Part shown: in pieces, positions 20,635 to 29,463 of the stretch | How the letters are laid out: every line of letters starts with the position of its first letter | How positions within the stretch are numbered: position 1 is the stretch's first letter | Source of the DNA: Phaeobacter sp. HF9A | Lineage (GTDB): Bacteria; Pseudomonadota; Alphaproteobacteria; Rhodobacterales; Rhodobacteraceae | Assembly: GCF_011806385.1 (NCBI RefSeq) | Contig: NZ_JAATOX010000016.1 | Span: forward strand, 1 to 52,266 | Direction of reading: 5' to 3' | Length of the DNA: 52,266 bases | The notes under the pieces: model-generated | Told to the model about the DNA's origin: nothing | Databases searched by the model: none | Seen by the model: the letters and a program-made list of their open reading frames with translations, nothing else | Translations under genes and position numbers: made by a program

Positions 20635-21567
20635 TCAGTCCTGCAACAGGGCTTGGCGCGGCTCCAGCGTGTTCTGCGGGAACTGCCAATCCGGCAGACC
20701 AAAGCCGTCAGGCCAGGGGTAGACCTCTTTTTGGTTGAAGTAGACAACCGCCTGCAAGGCCTCATAGGCGTCGAGGTTCTGACGCACCGCCGCGTTCCAG
20801 CTGGCGACATAATCGGCATCGCCGATATAGCCGAGCTCCGCCACCACGATGGGCAGGCCAAACGCCCGCACGCGGTCATAGCGCGGCTCAAAGATATCCA
20901 GAAACCCCTGCGCCTCGCCCAGGATCTGTTCTTCCCAGGCTTGCAGGCCAAAGACGGATATGCCGATCACATCCACATAATCCTCGCCCGGGAAGTAATC
21001 GGCCAGCGTCTCATAGCCGAGCGGAGACCACATATAGTCGATGTCGTCGGCGACCGTGCGGCAGGTCTCTACCACCCTGCGATAGGCGGCGATATAGGTT
21101 TCGGGCTGCCAGTCGGCCCAGATGAACTGCCCGGAGGCATCCTCCATTTCCTGCGCCCAGCGGATGGTGACTGGCGAGGAAAACTCCGAGAGAATGGAGC
21201 AGATTTCGCGTATGTTGGCATCATATTCTCCGCCAAAGATCCCCTCGATCAGCGCCGCCGGGGTGTTGCGCTGATCGCGGCTCCAGGTCCAGGGTTCGAT
21301 GGTCACAAGGATCGACCGGCCCCGTTCCAGCGCATAGTCATCTGCGGCGGTCAGCGAAGGCAGGTAGACATCCTCCCAGGGGAGGAAAAGATGTTCGATC
21401 TGCACATCCGGGTCATCGGTGAAGCCGCCATTGGGATCATAGACGCCAAAGGGCATGGTGCCGGGCGGGGCCGCCTGCACCGCCGGGGATGCCAGCACGA
21501 ACAAGGGCATAACGGCCATTGCCAGCAAGCAAAGGCGCCGGGAAATACTGTGCAATAGCAGTGTCAT
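20635..21567 (-). CDS. GH26-like glycoside hydrolase, exported
   Basis: 310 residues from ATG 21567 (GGAGGA site); the stop codon of the glycosyltransferase lies 2 bp upstream. N-terminal signal peptide (LCLLAMAVMPLFVLASPAVQ, cleaved near AAPPG). The catalytic barrel shows PFGVYDPNGGF, ILVTIEPWTW, VTIRWAQEME (probable acid/base Glu 140) and LPIVVAELGY (probable nucleophile Glu 244), the layout of GH26 beta-mannanase/lichenase-like enzymes often paired with polysaccharide synthases. Similar periplasmic hydrolases clear mis-secreted chains or set chain length. Exact substrate is unknown; GH26 itself is a by-eye call. Confidence 0.82.
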   Translation of the reverse strand: MTLLLHSISRRLCLLAMAVMPLFVLASPAVQAAPPGTMPFGVYDPNGGFTDDPDVQIEHLFLPWEDVYLPSLTAADDYALERGRSILVTIEPWTWSRDQRNTPAALIEGIFGGEYDANIREICSILSEFSSPVTIRWAQEMEDASGQFIWADWQPETYIAAYRRVVETCRTVADDIDYMWSPLGYETLADYFPGEDYVDVIGISVFGLQAWEEQILGEAQGFLDIFEPRYDRVRAFGLPIVVAELGYIGDADYVASWNAAVRQNLDAYEALQAVVYFNQKEVYPWPDGFGLPDWQFPQNTLEPRQALLQD

Positions 21568-21568
21568 A

Positions 21569-23410
21569 TCAGTCCTCCAGAGGTCTCGATGATTGTTGTT
21601 CGTTCCAATGCGGATCAAACAACAGAATGGTTTTTCCGGCGCCGCCCATGCCCGCGCCCGCAACGGCATATTGCTCTTTGAAGAGGGCATAGGGGTCCAG
21701 GCCGAGCGACAGGGCATAGCTGCTCTCAAGGCCGCGATGGCCGATGGCGAACAGCAGGATACAGGCAAGAAGGCCGGGTAGCGCCAGCTTGCCCGCATCG
21801 CTCAGGGTGAGGCTGGCCGCCGCGGGCGCAGTGTGACGATAGTGATCGACCACCGTGACTGCGACGACGATAGCATAAAGCAGCCCGTTTATCGCGCAGA
21901 GAATGTAAAAACCCTGGGCATTTTGCAGGTCATCGACCAGCAGGACAGGCAGCAGGCAGCCAAGCGCAAGCGCGCCATAGACCGCAAGGATCCGTCCCGG
22001 CAGGCTGGCCTTGGCGGCTTCGCCCTTGGGGGTGATACGGAAGTCCACAAACCCGCCCGCCAGCCTGTCGCGCACGGCCATCAGGCAGCCCCAGAGCACC
22101 CAGGGCCATTGCAGCACCAGAAACAGCGCCTTTTCCCAGGCTATCACGCGCGCCTCCGCCGGGCGCATATAGCCGTCGGATCTGATCATATAAATCAAGG
22201 CGGTCAGCGCGATCCCCTGCGGCAGAAGATGCCCGATAAAGGCGGGGAAGGTGACATTGGCATAGCGGATGTCAAACAGCAGCGCCGCAATCGGCATCAG
22301 GTAAAAGAGCAGCATAAAACCCGCGATGAGCGGATAGAGCATCTGGCAAAACAGGAACAGGAATTTCAGCCTGAGCGGCAATCGGGCCAGATAGGCGGGC
22401 GTATATTGCAGCAAGAGCGTCACCAGGCTGCGCGACCATTGAAACTCCTGGGTGCAGAGGTCGGCGATATTGGCAGGCCCGTCGCCATAGGCAATGGCGT
22501 TGAAGGCGTGCACCCCGCGCCAGCCGCCCGCATTCATCAAGAGCGTGGTGGAGTGATCCTCGGCCAGTTCCGGGCCAAGCCCGCCCACCGAACGCAGGGC
22601 GCGGGTGCGCACCGCGTAATGGGAGCCGATGCACATTGGCGTCAGCGTCGCCGCGTATCCCGCCTGAAAAACACCGTGAAACACCGCTTCGGTATAGAGG
22701 CGGCTGCGCGCGGCCCAGCTTTGCCCGGCATTTCTGGCGCAGATGCTGGGGGCGCTGACATAGCCGACCTTCGGGTCGGCAAAGCCACGCATGATCTCTT
22801 GCAGATAGTCGGGCCCGGGCACGTGATCGGCGTCGAGCTGGGACACCACGTCATAGTGATCATAGCCAAAATGGTCGTAGAAAAACGCCAGGTTGCCCTC
22901 CTTGCAGCGGGTGCGGCGGGGCCAGCTCTTGCGGTGGTACTCGGGCTGGTTCTGGCGGGTGGAGATCTGTACCCCATGGGCGGCGCACCATTTGCGGGTC
23001 GCCTCATCCGGGGCCTCATCGGCGAGCCATGTGTCATGCGGGTAGCTCTGGCGCAGCATCGCCTGCAAGGTCGGGATTAGCACCGACAGGGGTTCGGATG
23101 GCGTCTTGGTCACGATCATGGCCACCCGCATGTGCTGCGGGTCCGGCGGCGCGGCGGCGGGAATGCGGGCGCGCGGGAAGATCACCATAAAGAAGGCCTG
23201 CAAGAACAGCAGCCATGCCAGCGCGAGGCTCGCAACCCAATATTGCGCACCGGCCTCCGCATGTGCGGGCCGCAGCCACCAGGCCCAGAAATAGACCACG
23301 CTGAGCAGCCACAGGAGGCTCAAGGCCCGGTTGCGCCAGCGTTGGGCGGGCGACCAGAGCGGACGCAGCGTATCGCCGGGCACTGGCATATGGGGCTCAG
23401 GCCGCGGCAT
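21569..23410 (-). CDS. Membrane family-2 glycosyltransferase, cellulose-synthase-like
   Basis: 613 residues, overlaps galE by 14 bp. Two N-terminal membrane helices (about 30-47 and 57-78) precede a cytosolic GT-A domain with SQLDADHVPGP (DxD at 193-195) and GPELAEDHSTT (the ED base, about 284). In place of the usual Q-x-x-R-W motif it has QEFQW (321-325), where Gln stands at the Arg position. Several C-terminal helices follow (about 340-600). The architecture is that of BcsA and of mixed-linkage or beta-1,3-glucan synthases, which polymerise and extrude the chain through the inner membrane. No PilZ domain is seen, unlike BcsA. The product is therefore probably a beta-glucan or related hexose polymer, not necessarily cellulose. 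Confidence 0.87.
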   Translation of the reverse strand: MPRPEPHMPVPGDTLRPLWSPAQRWRNRALSLLWLLSVVYFWAWWLRPAHAEAGAQYWVASLALAWLLFLQAFFMVIFPRARIPAAAPPDPQHMRVAMIVTKTPSEPLSVLIPTLQAMLRQSYPHDTWLADEAPDEATRKWCAAHGVQISTRQNQPEYHRKSWPRRTRCKEGNLAFFYDHFGYDHYDVVSQLDADHVPGPDYLQEIMRGFADPKVGYVSAPSICARNAGQSWAARSRLYTEAVFHGVFQAGYAATLTPMCIGSHYAVRTRALRSVGGLGPELAEDHSTTLLMNAGGWRGVHAFNAIAYGDGPANIADLCTQEFQWSRSLVTLLLQYTPAYLARLPLRLKFLFLFCQMLYPLIAGFMLLFYLMPIAALLFDIRYANVTFPAFIGHLLPQGIALTALIYMIRSDGYMRPAEARVIAWEKALFLVLQWPWVLWGCLMAVRDRLAGGFVDFRITPKGEAAKASLPGRILAVYGALALGCLLPVLLVDDLQNAQGFYILCAINGLLYAIVVAVTVVDHYRHTAPAAASLTLSDAGKLALPGLLACILLFAIGHRGLESSYALSLGLDPYALFKEQYAVAGAGMGGAGKTILLFDPHWNEQQSSRPLED

Positions 23411-24392
23411 GTTCGATGACCTTCAGTCCGAATGTGGGCGCGGCATGGCGTAGGATTGTCTTGAGTTCGGAATGGCGCGGTTGAAACCCAAGCAAGCGCT
23501 GGGCCCGGCTGGTATCGGCCACCAGCATCGGCGGATCGCCAGCACGTCGCGCGGCGGGGCTCCAGGCCGGGGTGCGGCCTGTCACCTCGGGAATGGCGCT
23601 TAGGATCTCCAGGATCGAATAGCCGATCCCGGTGCCGAGGTTCACGGTCAGATTCTCATGCCCCGCCATCAGCCATTGCACCGCCTGCACATGCGCCTCG
23701 GCCAGATCGCTGACATGGATATAGTCGCGCACGCAGGTGCCATCCGGCGTGTCATAATCGGTGCCAAAAACCCGCAAGGGGTTGCCGCGCCCGGTGGCCG
23801 CCAGTAGTGCCAGCGGGATCAGATGGGTCTCGGGGCGGTGGCGTTCGCTCAGCTCGCCCTCCGGGTCGGCGCCACAGGCGTTGAAATAGCGCAGCATCGC
23901 AAAACGCAGGCCAGTGGCCCGGGCGATGTCCTGGATCATTTGCTCGCAGATCAGTTTGGTGCGGCCATAGGGGTTGATCGGCTGTTGCGGCGTTGTCTCC
24001 CGGATCGGCTGGAGCGCCGGAATGCCATAGGTTGCACAGCTGGAGGAAAAGACGATCCGGTGAACCCCGGCGAGCCTCATCGCGGTCAGCAGCGACAGGG
24101 TGCCGGCGACGTTGTTGTCATAGTAAAAGCCGGGTTTTTGCACCGACTCGCCGACATAGGCGGCGGCGGCAAAATGCATCACCATCTCCACCTGGTGCCG
24201 CTTCAGGATCGCGGCGACAGCGGCGCGGTTGCGAATGTCTGCGGTCTCCAGCGGTCCCCATTTGACCGCATCGCGGTGGCCGGTGGTCAGATTGTCCAGG
24301 GTCACCGGCAGATATCCCGCCGCCGCCAGCGCTTTGCAGGCATGGCTGCCGATAAAGCCGGCGCCGCCGGTGACAAGGACGACGGGTCTCAT
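23397..24392 (-). CDS. galE: UDP-glucose 4-epimerase
   Basis: 331 residues, extended SDR fold. NAD-binding [17 protein letters not shown] at the start, the FSSSCATYG serine region, the catalytic YGRTK (Tyr-x3-Lys), [13 protein letters not shown] and the GalE-specific [11 protein letters not shown]. It interconverts UDP-glucose and UDP-galactose. The gene overlaps the decarboxylase gene by 4 bp upstream and the glycosyltransferase gene by 14 bp downstream, so it is part of one operon and probably supplies UDP-galactose to the polymer. Some members of this family also act on UDP-xylose/arabinose; with a UDP-xylose synthase next door that activity should be considered. Confidence 0.93.
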   Translation of the reverse strand: MRPVVLVTGGAGFIGSHACKALAAAGYLPVTLDNLTTGHRDAVKWGPLETADIRNRAAVAAILKRHQVEMVMHFAAAAYVGESVQKPGFYYDNNVAGTLSLLTAMRLAGVHRIVFSSSCATYGIPALQPIRETTPQQPINPYGRTKLICEQMIQDIARATGLRFAMLRYFNACGADPEGELSERHRPETHLIPLALLAATGRGNPLRVFGTDYDTPDGTCVRDYIHVSDLAEAHVQAVQWLMAGHENLTVNLGTGIGYSILEILSAIPEVTGRTPAWSPAARRAGDPPMLVADTSRAQRLLGFQPRHSELKTILRHAAPTFGLKVIEHAAA

Positions 24393-25432
24393 ACCACCAC
24401 CTTCGCGTCTTGGGGCGCATTGCGGCGCAGTTCGGAGGCGAAATAGGAAATCGTTTGCCGCAGCCCATCGGCCAGTTTGACCTTGGGGCGCCAGCCGAGT
24501 TCGCGCATGGCAACCGAAATATCGGGGCGCCGTTGTTGCGGATCATCCTGCGGCAGCGGCCGGTAGCATAGAGGAGACCGCGAGCCGGTCAGCGCCAGCA
24601 CCTGCGTGGCGAGCTCAGCAATGGTGAATTCGCCGGGGTTGCCGATATTGACCGGCGCGGCCAGGTCCTTCTTGCAGTGCATCAGCGCCAGTAACCCCTC
24701 GACCAGATCGTCGCGATAGCAGAACGAGCGGGTTTGCGCTCCGCGTCCGTAAATGGTGATCGGCACTCCTTTGAGCGCCTGGGTGACGAAATTCGACACC
24801 ACTCGCCCGTCCAGCGGATCCATGCCCGGACCATAGGTGTTGAAGATACGTGCGATGCGGATATCGACCCCGCGCGCGAGGTGGTAATCGTGGAACAGCG
24901 TTTCCGCCGCGCGTTTGCCCTCGTCATAGCAAGAGCGTGGACCAACGGTATTGACGTTGCCCAGGTAGCTTTCGCATTGCGGGCTGACGCTGGGATCGCC
25001 GTAGACCTCCGAAGTCGAGGCCTGAAGGATCCGGGCCTTATGCTGGCCGGCGAGATCCAGCAGGTTGATGGCCCCGGTGACGCAGGTCAGCATGGTGTGG
25101 ATCGGATCAATCTGATAGCGCGGCGGCGAGGCCGGGCAGGCCATATTGTAGATCAGCGACACCGGCCCGGGCAGGGTGATCGGCAGGACCACGTCATGGC
25201 GAAAAAAGCGGAATTGCGGCAGATCCAGAAGATGAGAAATATTGGACAGCCGCCCGGTGGACAGATTGTCCAGGCAATAAACGCAATAACCCTTTTCAAT
25301 ATAACGCTCGCAAATCCGAGCCCCGAGAAACCCTGCGCCACCGGCGACCAGGACGGTATTGCGGCGATGATAAACAGGCGTGTCTTTTTGTCCTAAGTGA
25401 CGACCTTCTGACACAGATAGAAATTGATTCAC
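24389..25432 (-). CDS. UDP-glucuronate decarboxylase (UDP-xylose synthase)
   Basis: 347 residues as drawn from a GTG at 25432 without a ribosome site; a second GTG near 25414 is possible. NAD motif [18 protein letters not shown], the UXS signature [28 protein letters not shown] and the catalytic [11 protein letters not shown], then [20 protein letters not shown]. It converts UDP-glucuronate to UDP-xylose. As first gene of the operon it indicates that the polymer or a decoration contains a pentose such as xylose, or arabinose if epimerised. Overlaps galE by 4 bp. Confidence 0.9.
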   Translation of the reverse strand: MNQFLSVSEGRHLGQKDTPVYHRRNTVLVAGGAGFLGARICERYIEKGYCVYCLDNLSTGRLSNISHLLDLPQFRFFRHDVVLPITLPGPVSLIYNMACPASPPRYQIDPIHTMLTCVTGAINLLDLAGQHKARILQASTSEVYGDPSVSPQCESYLGNVNTVGPRSCYDEGKRAAETLFHDYHLARGVDIRIARIFNTYGPGMDPLDGRVVSNFVTQALKGVPITIYGRGAQTRSFCYRDDLVEGLLALMHCKKDLAAPVNIGNPGEFTIAELATQVLALTGSRSPLCYRPLPQDDPQQRRPDISVAMRELGWRPKVKLADGLRQTISYFASELRRNAPQDAKVVV

Positions 25433-26140
25433 GACGGTAGCTCCCCACAGCTAGGGCGCGGTGCGTCATGCGCTACTCGTTCGTCTGCCGCAGACAGGAA
25501 TGCTTCTGCGACAGACCGCATGGCGGGGGATAAAGGCCCCTTTTTACTCGTTAATTGCCCATTCGTTACATAGCGGGAAGGTGGCAAACCTGAACGCCGC
25601 TCCCCGGATACACAGCTTCCCAGTCCGGCAAAGTTTAAGTCAAGTTATTGTCACTTTTTCCCGAAATTTTGCGACCGGCAGGAGAATGGACAAAGCCCGC
25701 CGCAGCCATGGCTTGTTTTTTCGAGGGTAAAAGGGGAAGAAATGGCGGGAAGGGTTAAAAGCGGTGTGCGAATCGCTAAGATATATATCCCTAATCCTTG
25801 GAGCTACATATATCAGTTTAGCCCCCTGAATTAAAGCCGGTTTATATCCGAAAGCGCCGCGCGTTTTTTTCGGGCGGAGGGAAACAACGGCGTCAGCGCC
25901 AAAAGGCAGCCCAATAGCAGCATATGCCGTCGCGTCTGCGTTTTCAGCACAGGATCATGCCTATTGCGAAGCAACACCGCAGAAGCTTTGGCCAAAGCGA
26001 GCCTAGAGTGAAGCCCAGCCGGGGCGGCAAGGGTGGGGCAGAGGGACTGCTGGCACTGTGCCTCGGGGCGCGGGGATCGGCGGCAACGTCTGCCCGCGCG
26101 CGCAACCTTTTGCATCGGCCAAGCAGGCTTGGGGGTAATT
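25433..26140. other. Divergent intergenic region upstream of the polysaccharide operon
   Basis: 708 bp, partly AT-rich. I see a 7-bp inverted repeat GATATAT ... ATATATC (25780-25814) and a possible 39-codon leftward frame from GTG 25950 to 25831 with a basic, then hydrophobic N-terminus (TRRHMLLLGCLLALTP), too short to support well. Otherwise nothing; presumably holds the promoters of the leftward polysaccharide operon and the rightward aminotransferase. Confidence 0.5.
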
Positions 26141-27529
26141 ATGACCAACTTCAGCAATTCTCTGATCGAACTGGATCGCGCCCATCTGGTGCATCCTGTC
26201 GCCTCCTGGCGCGGGCATGAACAGGCCGGGGTGCGCTGTCTGCGGTCGGCGCGCGGGGCCACGGTTACCGATGCCGAAGGGCGCGAGCTGCTCGATGGTT
26301 TTGCCGGGCTCTGGTGCGTCAATGCGGGCTACGGGCACGAGAGCGTGGTTGAGGCAGCGGCGCAGCAAATGCGCGATCTGCCCTATGCGACCGGCTATTT
26401 CGGACTGGGCAGCGAGGCGCCGATCCGTCTCGCGGCGGCACTGGCCGAGCGCGCGCCGGGCGATCTGGATCATGTTTACTTCACCCTTGGTGGCTCGGAC
26501 GCGGTGGATTCCTCGGTGCGGTTCGTGCGCTATTTCCACCACGCCAAGGGCCAGCCGCAACGTGATCAATTTATCTCGCTGGAGCAGGGCTATCACGGCT
26601 CGTCCAGCGTTGGCGCGGGTTTGACCGCGCTGCCGCTCTTTCATCACGGATTTGGCCTGCCGTTTGACTGGCAGCATAAAATCCCGTCGCCCTATCCCTA
26701 TCGCAACCCCAAGGGCGAGGATGCAGAGACCATCATCGCCGCCTCCTGCAAAGCGCTGCGCGACAAGGTGCAGGAGATCGGCGCGGATCGGGTGGCAGCC
26801 TTCTATGTCGAGCCGATCCAAGGGTCCGGTGGCGTCATCGTGCCGCCCAAGGGTTGGCTGAAAGCGATGCGCGAGTTGTGCCGGGAGCTTGATATCCTGT
26901 TCATTGCCGATGAGGTGATCACCGGTTTTGGCCGCACCGGGCCGCTCTTTGCCTGCGCGGACGAGGGCGTGGTGCCGGATCTGATGACCGTCGCCAAGGG
27001 GCTGACCTCGGGCTATGCGCCGATGGGGGCGGTGTTCCTGTCGGATCACGTCTATCAGGTCATCGCCGAGGGCGCCGGGGCGGCGGCGGTGGGGCATGGG
27101 TTTACCTATTCGGGCCATCCGGTCAGCGCCGCCGTGGGGCTGGAGGTGCTGCGCCTCTATGAGGAGGGCGGATTGCTGGAAAATGGCCGCGCCATGGGCG
27201 AACGGTTGATGAATGGGCTTCGCGGGCTCGCCGACCATCCGCTGGTGGGCGAAGTGCGCGGGCGCGGCATGCTCGCGGCGCTGGAATTGGTCACCGACAA
27301 GTCAAAAAAGACTCCCTTGCCTGCGGCGGCGGATTTCGGGCATCGCGGATTTGACCGGGCTTGGGAAAACGGTCTTGTGGTGCGTGCCTTCAACCATGGT
27401 GTCATCGGCTTTGCGCCGCCGCTCTGCTGCACGGACGAAGAGATCGACAGCATCGTTGCGCGCACCCGCCGCGTTCTGGATCTGACATTGGATGACGCGG
27501 ACATCCGGGCGGCAATGAAGGGGGCCTGA
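26141..27529 (+). CDS. Class III (omega) aminotransferase
   Basis: 462 residues from ATG 26141 (GGGGG upstream). PLP fold type I, class III: GFAGLWCVNAGYGHE near the N-terminus, YFTLGGSDAVDSSVRFVRY, the YHGSS segment, the PLP-phosphate and Asp motif IADEVITGFGRTG (about residue 255) and the Schiff-base lysine in MTVAKGLTSGYAPMG (about 286). The pattern fits the aspartate-aminotransferase-like omega-amino acid:pyruvate transaminases that are abundant in roseobacters (beta-alanine, taurine, putrescine and similar amines). The exact amine cannot be told from sequence. It stands alone between the polysaccharide operon and the patatin gene. Confidence 0.9.
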   Translation: MTNFSNSLIELDRAHLVHPVASWRGHEQAGVRCLRSARGATVTDAEGRELLDGFAGLWCVNAGYGHESVVEAAAQQMRDLPYATGYFGLGSEAPIRLAAALAERAPGDLDHVYFTLGGSDAVDSSVRFVRYFHHAKGQPQRDQFISLEQGYHGSSSVGAGLTALPLFHHGFGLPFDWQHKIPSPYPYRNPKGEDAETIIAASCKALRDKVQEIGADRVAAFYVEPIQGSGGVIVPPKGWLKAMRELCRELDILFIADEVITGFGRTGPLFACADEGVVPDLMTVAKGLTSGYAPMGAVFLSDHVYQVIAEGAGAAAVGHGFTYSGHPVSAAVGLEVLRLYEEGGLLENGRAMGERLMNGLRGLADHPLVGEVRGRGMLAALELVTDKSKKTPLPAAADFGHRGFDRAWENGLVVRAFNHGVIGFAPPLCCTDEEIDSIVARTRRVLDLTLDDADIRAAMKGA

Positions 27530-27664
27530 CCTCTCCGCGCCGCGATCTTGCGTTTTCATACAAAGAAGTAAGGTTCGGACAAGCTCCGTGATCCCTTGCG
27601 TTCCCATATTCCCTGCAACGGACTGCTGCATCGGGATGCGGCGATACACCGAGGATCTGTTGCG

Positions 27665-28801
27665 ATGTCGAACATGGGTGAAACAAACGTACTTGTGCTA
27701 CAGGGCGGCGGGGCGCTTGGGGCCTATCAGGCGGGCGCGTATACCGCGCTTGCCGAGGCGGGGCTGGACGCCAATTGGGTGGCGGGGATTTCGATCGGCG
27801 CGATCAATGCCGCGCTGATCTGTGGCAATCCGCCCGAGGATCGGCGCGCCGCCTTGACCGGCTTTTGGGAGCGGGTGACCGCACGGCTTGCAACCGCACC
27901 GATCACGGTGCCGTTCTGGCGTTCGCTCTATGGCGAGGCAGCGGCGGCGAATGTGCTGGCCACTGGTGTGCCGGGGTTTTTCACCCCGCGCTGGCCGGCC
28001 AGCTTTTTGCCCTTTGTCCCGCATCCGGCGATCAGCGTCTATGACACATCTCCCCTGCGCAAGACGCTTCTCGACTTTGTCGATTTTGACTATCTGAACA
28101 CAAAGGGTCCCCGGCTGAGTATCGGTGCGGTTGATGTCGAAACCGCCAATTTCGCCTATTTCGACAGTGCCGCCATGGAGATCACGCCAGACCATATCAT
28201 GGCCAGCGGCGCCCTGCCGCCGGGGTTTGCCCCGGTCGAGATCGACGGGCGGTTCTACTGGGACGGCGGGCTGGTCTCCAACACGCCCTTGCAATTCGTG
28301 ATGGACAACCTCGGCGCAGAGCCAACGCTGATTTTCCAGATTGATCTCTTCAGCGCTCGTGGAAACGCGCCAGAGAGCCTGGCGGATGTTGGCCAGCGCG
28401 AAAAGGACATTCGCTTTTCCAGCCGAACCCGGCTGACCACCGACCGCTACCGCGACTTGCATCGCTTGCGTGCATCGGCAAATCGGCTGGCCGCCAAGCT
28501 GCCGGACGCGCTGAAACAGGATCCAGACCTTCTGGCCCTTCAGGCCGCCGGTCCGGCCTGTCCGATCACCCTGGTGGAGCTCATTCACCGCAAACAGAGC
28601 TTTGAGGGCGGCACCAAGGATTATGAATTCTCGCGGCTGTCCATGACCCAGCATTGGGCAGAGGGGCGCGAGGACGTGGCGCGCACGCTGAACCACGAGG
28701 CATGGCAGGGCCGCACCATCGGCCAGGAGGGCTTGCAGGTCTTTGACCTCAGCGCCACCGACACCAGCGCCAGCACCAGAACATCCACGACATCCGGCTG
28801 A
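27665..28801 (+). CDS. Patatin-like phospholipase
   Basis: 378 residues from ATG 27665. N-terminal patatin domain with the oxyanion loop LQGGGALGAYQAG, the nucleophile elbow GISIGAINAAL (Ser in GxSxG) and the catalytic Asp in DGGLVSNTPL (about residue 200). The C-terminal 100 residues (ITLVELIHRKQSFEGGTKDY, LSMTQHWAEGREDVARTLNH) correspond to the DUF3734 extension common in this branch. No signal peptide, so a cytosolic or membrane-associated acyl hydrolase. It precedes the DUF1269 gene by about 70 bp; no known pathway links them. Confidence 0.9.
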   Translation: MSNMGETNVLVLQGGGALGAYQAGAYTALAEAGLDANWVAGISIGAINAALICGNPPEDRRAALTGFWERVTARLATAPITVPFWRSLYGEAAAANVLATGVPGFFTPRWPASFLPFVPHPAISVYDTSPLRKTLLDFVDFDYLNTKGPRLSIGAVDVETANFAYFDSAAMEITPDHIMASGALPPGFAPVEIDGRFYWDGGLVSNTPLQFVMDNLGAEPTLIFQIDLFSARGNAPESLADVGQREKDIRFSSRTRLTTDRYRDLHRLRASANRLAAKLPDALKQDPDLLALQAAGPACPITLVELIHRKQSFEGGTKDYEFSRLSMTQHWAEGREDVARTLNHEAWQGRTIGQEGLQVFDLSATDTSASTRTSTTSG

Positions 28802-28870
28802 GCCGCCGCAGGGCCATGTCCCGCGCAAGCGAAGGGCCGCGACCCCAGCCACAACCAAAGGAGCAAGACA

Positions 28871-29398
28871 ATGAATGAACTTATCGTAATCGGATATGAC
28901 ACCCCGAAACAGGCCGAAGCCGCGCGAACAGAGCTGTTCGGCATGGCAAAGGAATATCTCGTGGATGTGGCGGACGCCGTTGTTGCCACCGCCGACGAGG
29001 AGGGCAAAATCAAGCTCGACCAGATGGTCAACCTCTGGTCGGTCGGGGCCGCAAGCGGTGCCATGTGGGGGGTGCTGGCGGGGCTGCTGTTCTTCAACCC
29101 GTTCCTGGGGGCTGCCGTCGGTGCCGGTGCTGGCGCCTTGTCGGGCGCATTGAGCGATTACGGCATCAATGACAATTTCATGAAAGACGTGTCCAACGTG
29201 CTCCAGCCCGGACAGGCGGCGCTTTTCATGATGGTGCGCACCGAGGCGACAGACCGCGTGATCAAGCGGCTTGGCATCAAGGGGGGCCACATCATCCGCA
29301 CAAATCTCGATCGCAGCAAGGAAGAGCACTTGCGCCGGACCTTCAACGAAATGCATGCCGGAATTGATGGCGGGCAGGCAACGCAGGCGCCAGCCTGA
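28871..29398 (+). CDS. DUF1269-family membrane protein
   Basis: 175 residues after a strong AAAGGAG site. Starts MNELIVIGYDTPKQAEAA, then AKEYLVDVADAVVATADEEG, a glycine/alanine-rich double membrane hairpin (VGAASGAMWGVLAGLLFFNP, LGAAVGAGAGALSGALSDYG) and a C-terminal soluble part (LQPGQAALFMMVRTEATDRV). This matches DUF1269, small inner-membrane proteins of unknown function, often near stress or efflux genes. Downstream lie a hairpin and an efflux pair. Confidence 0.88.
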   Translation: MNELIVIGYDTPKQAEAARTELFGMAKEYLVDVADAVVATADEEGKIKLDQMVNLWSVGAASGAMWGVLAGLLFFNPFLGAAVGAGAGALSGALSDYGINDNFMKDVSNVLQPGQAALFMMVRTEATDRVIKRLGIKGGHIIRTNLDRSKEEHLRRTFNEMHAGIDGGQATQAPA

Positions 29399-29407
29399 AG
29401 TGGTAAG

Positions 29408-29432
29408 CCAGAACCGGATCGACCGGTTCTGG
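29408..29432. terminator. Hairpin between DUF1269 gene and efflux operon
   Basis: CCAGAACCGG-ATCGA-CCGGTTCTGG is a perfect 10-bp stem right after the stop codon but without a T run. It may be a weak terminator, an mRNA 3' stabiliser or an operator of the efflux genes that start 32 bp downstream. Confidence 0.5.
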
Positions 29433-29463
29433 CCCGCGTGCTGATTTGACGGTGGAATGATAG

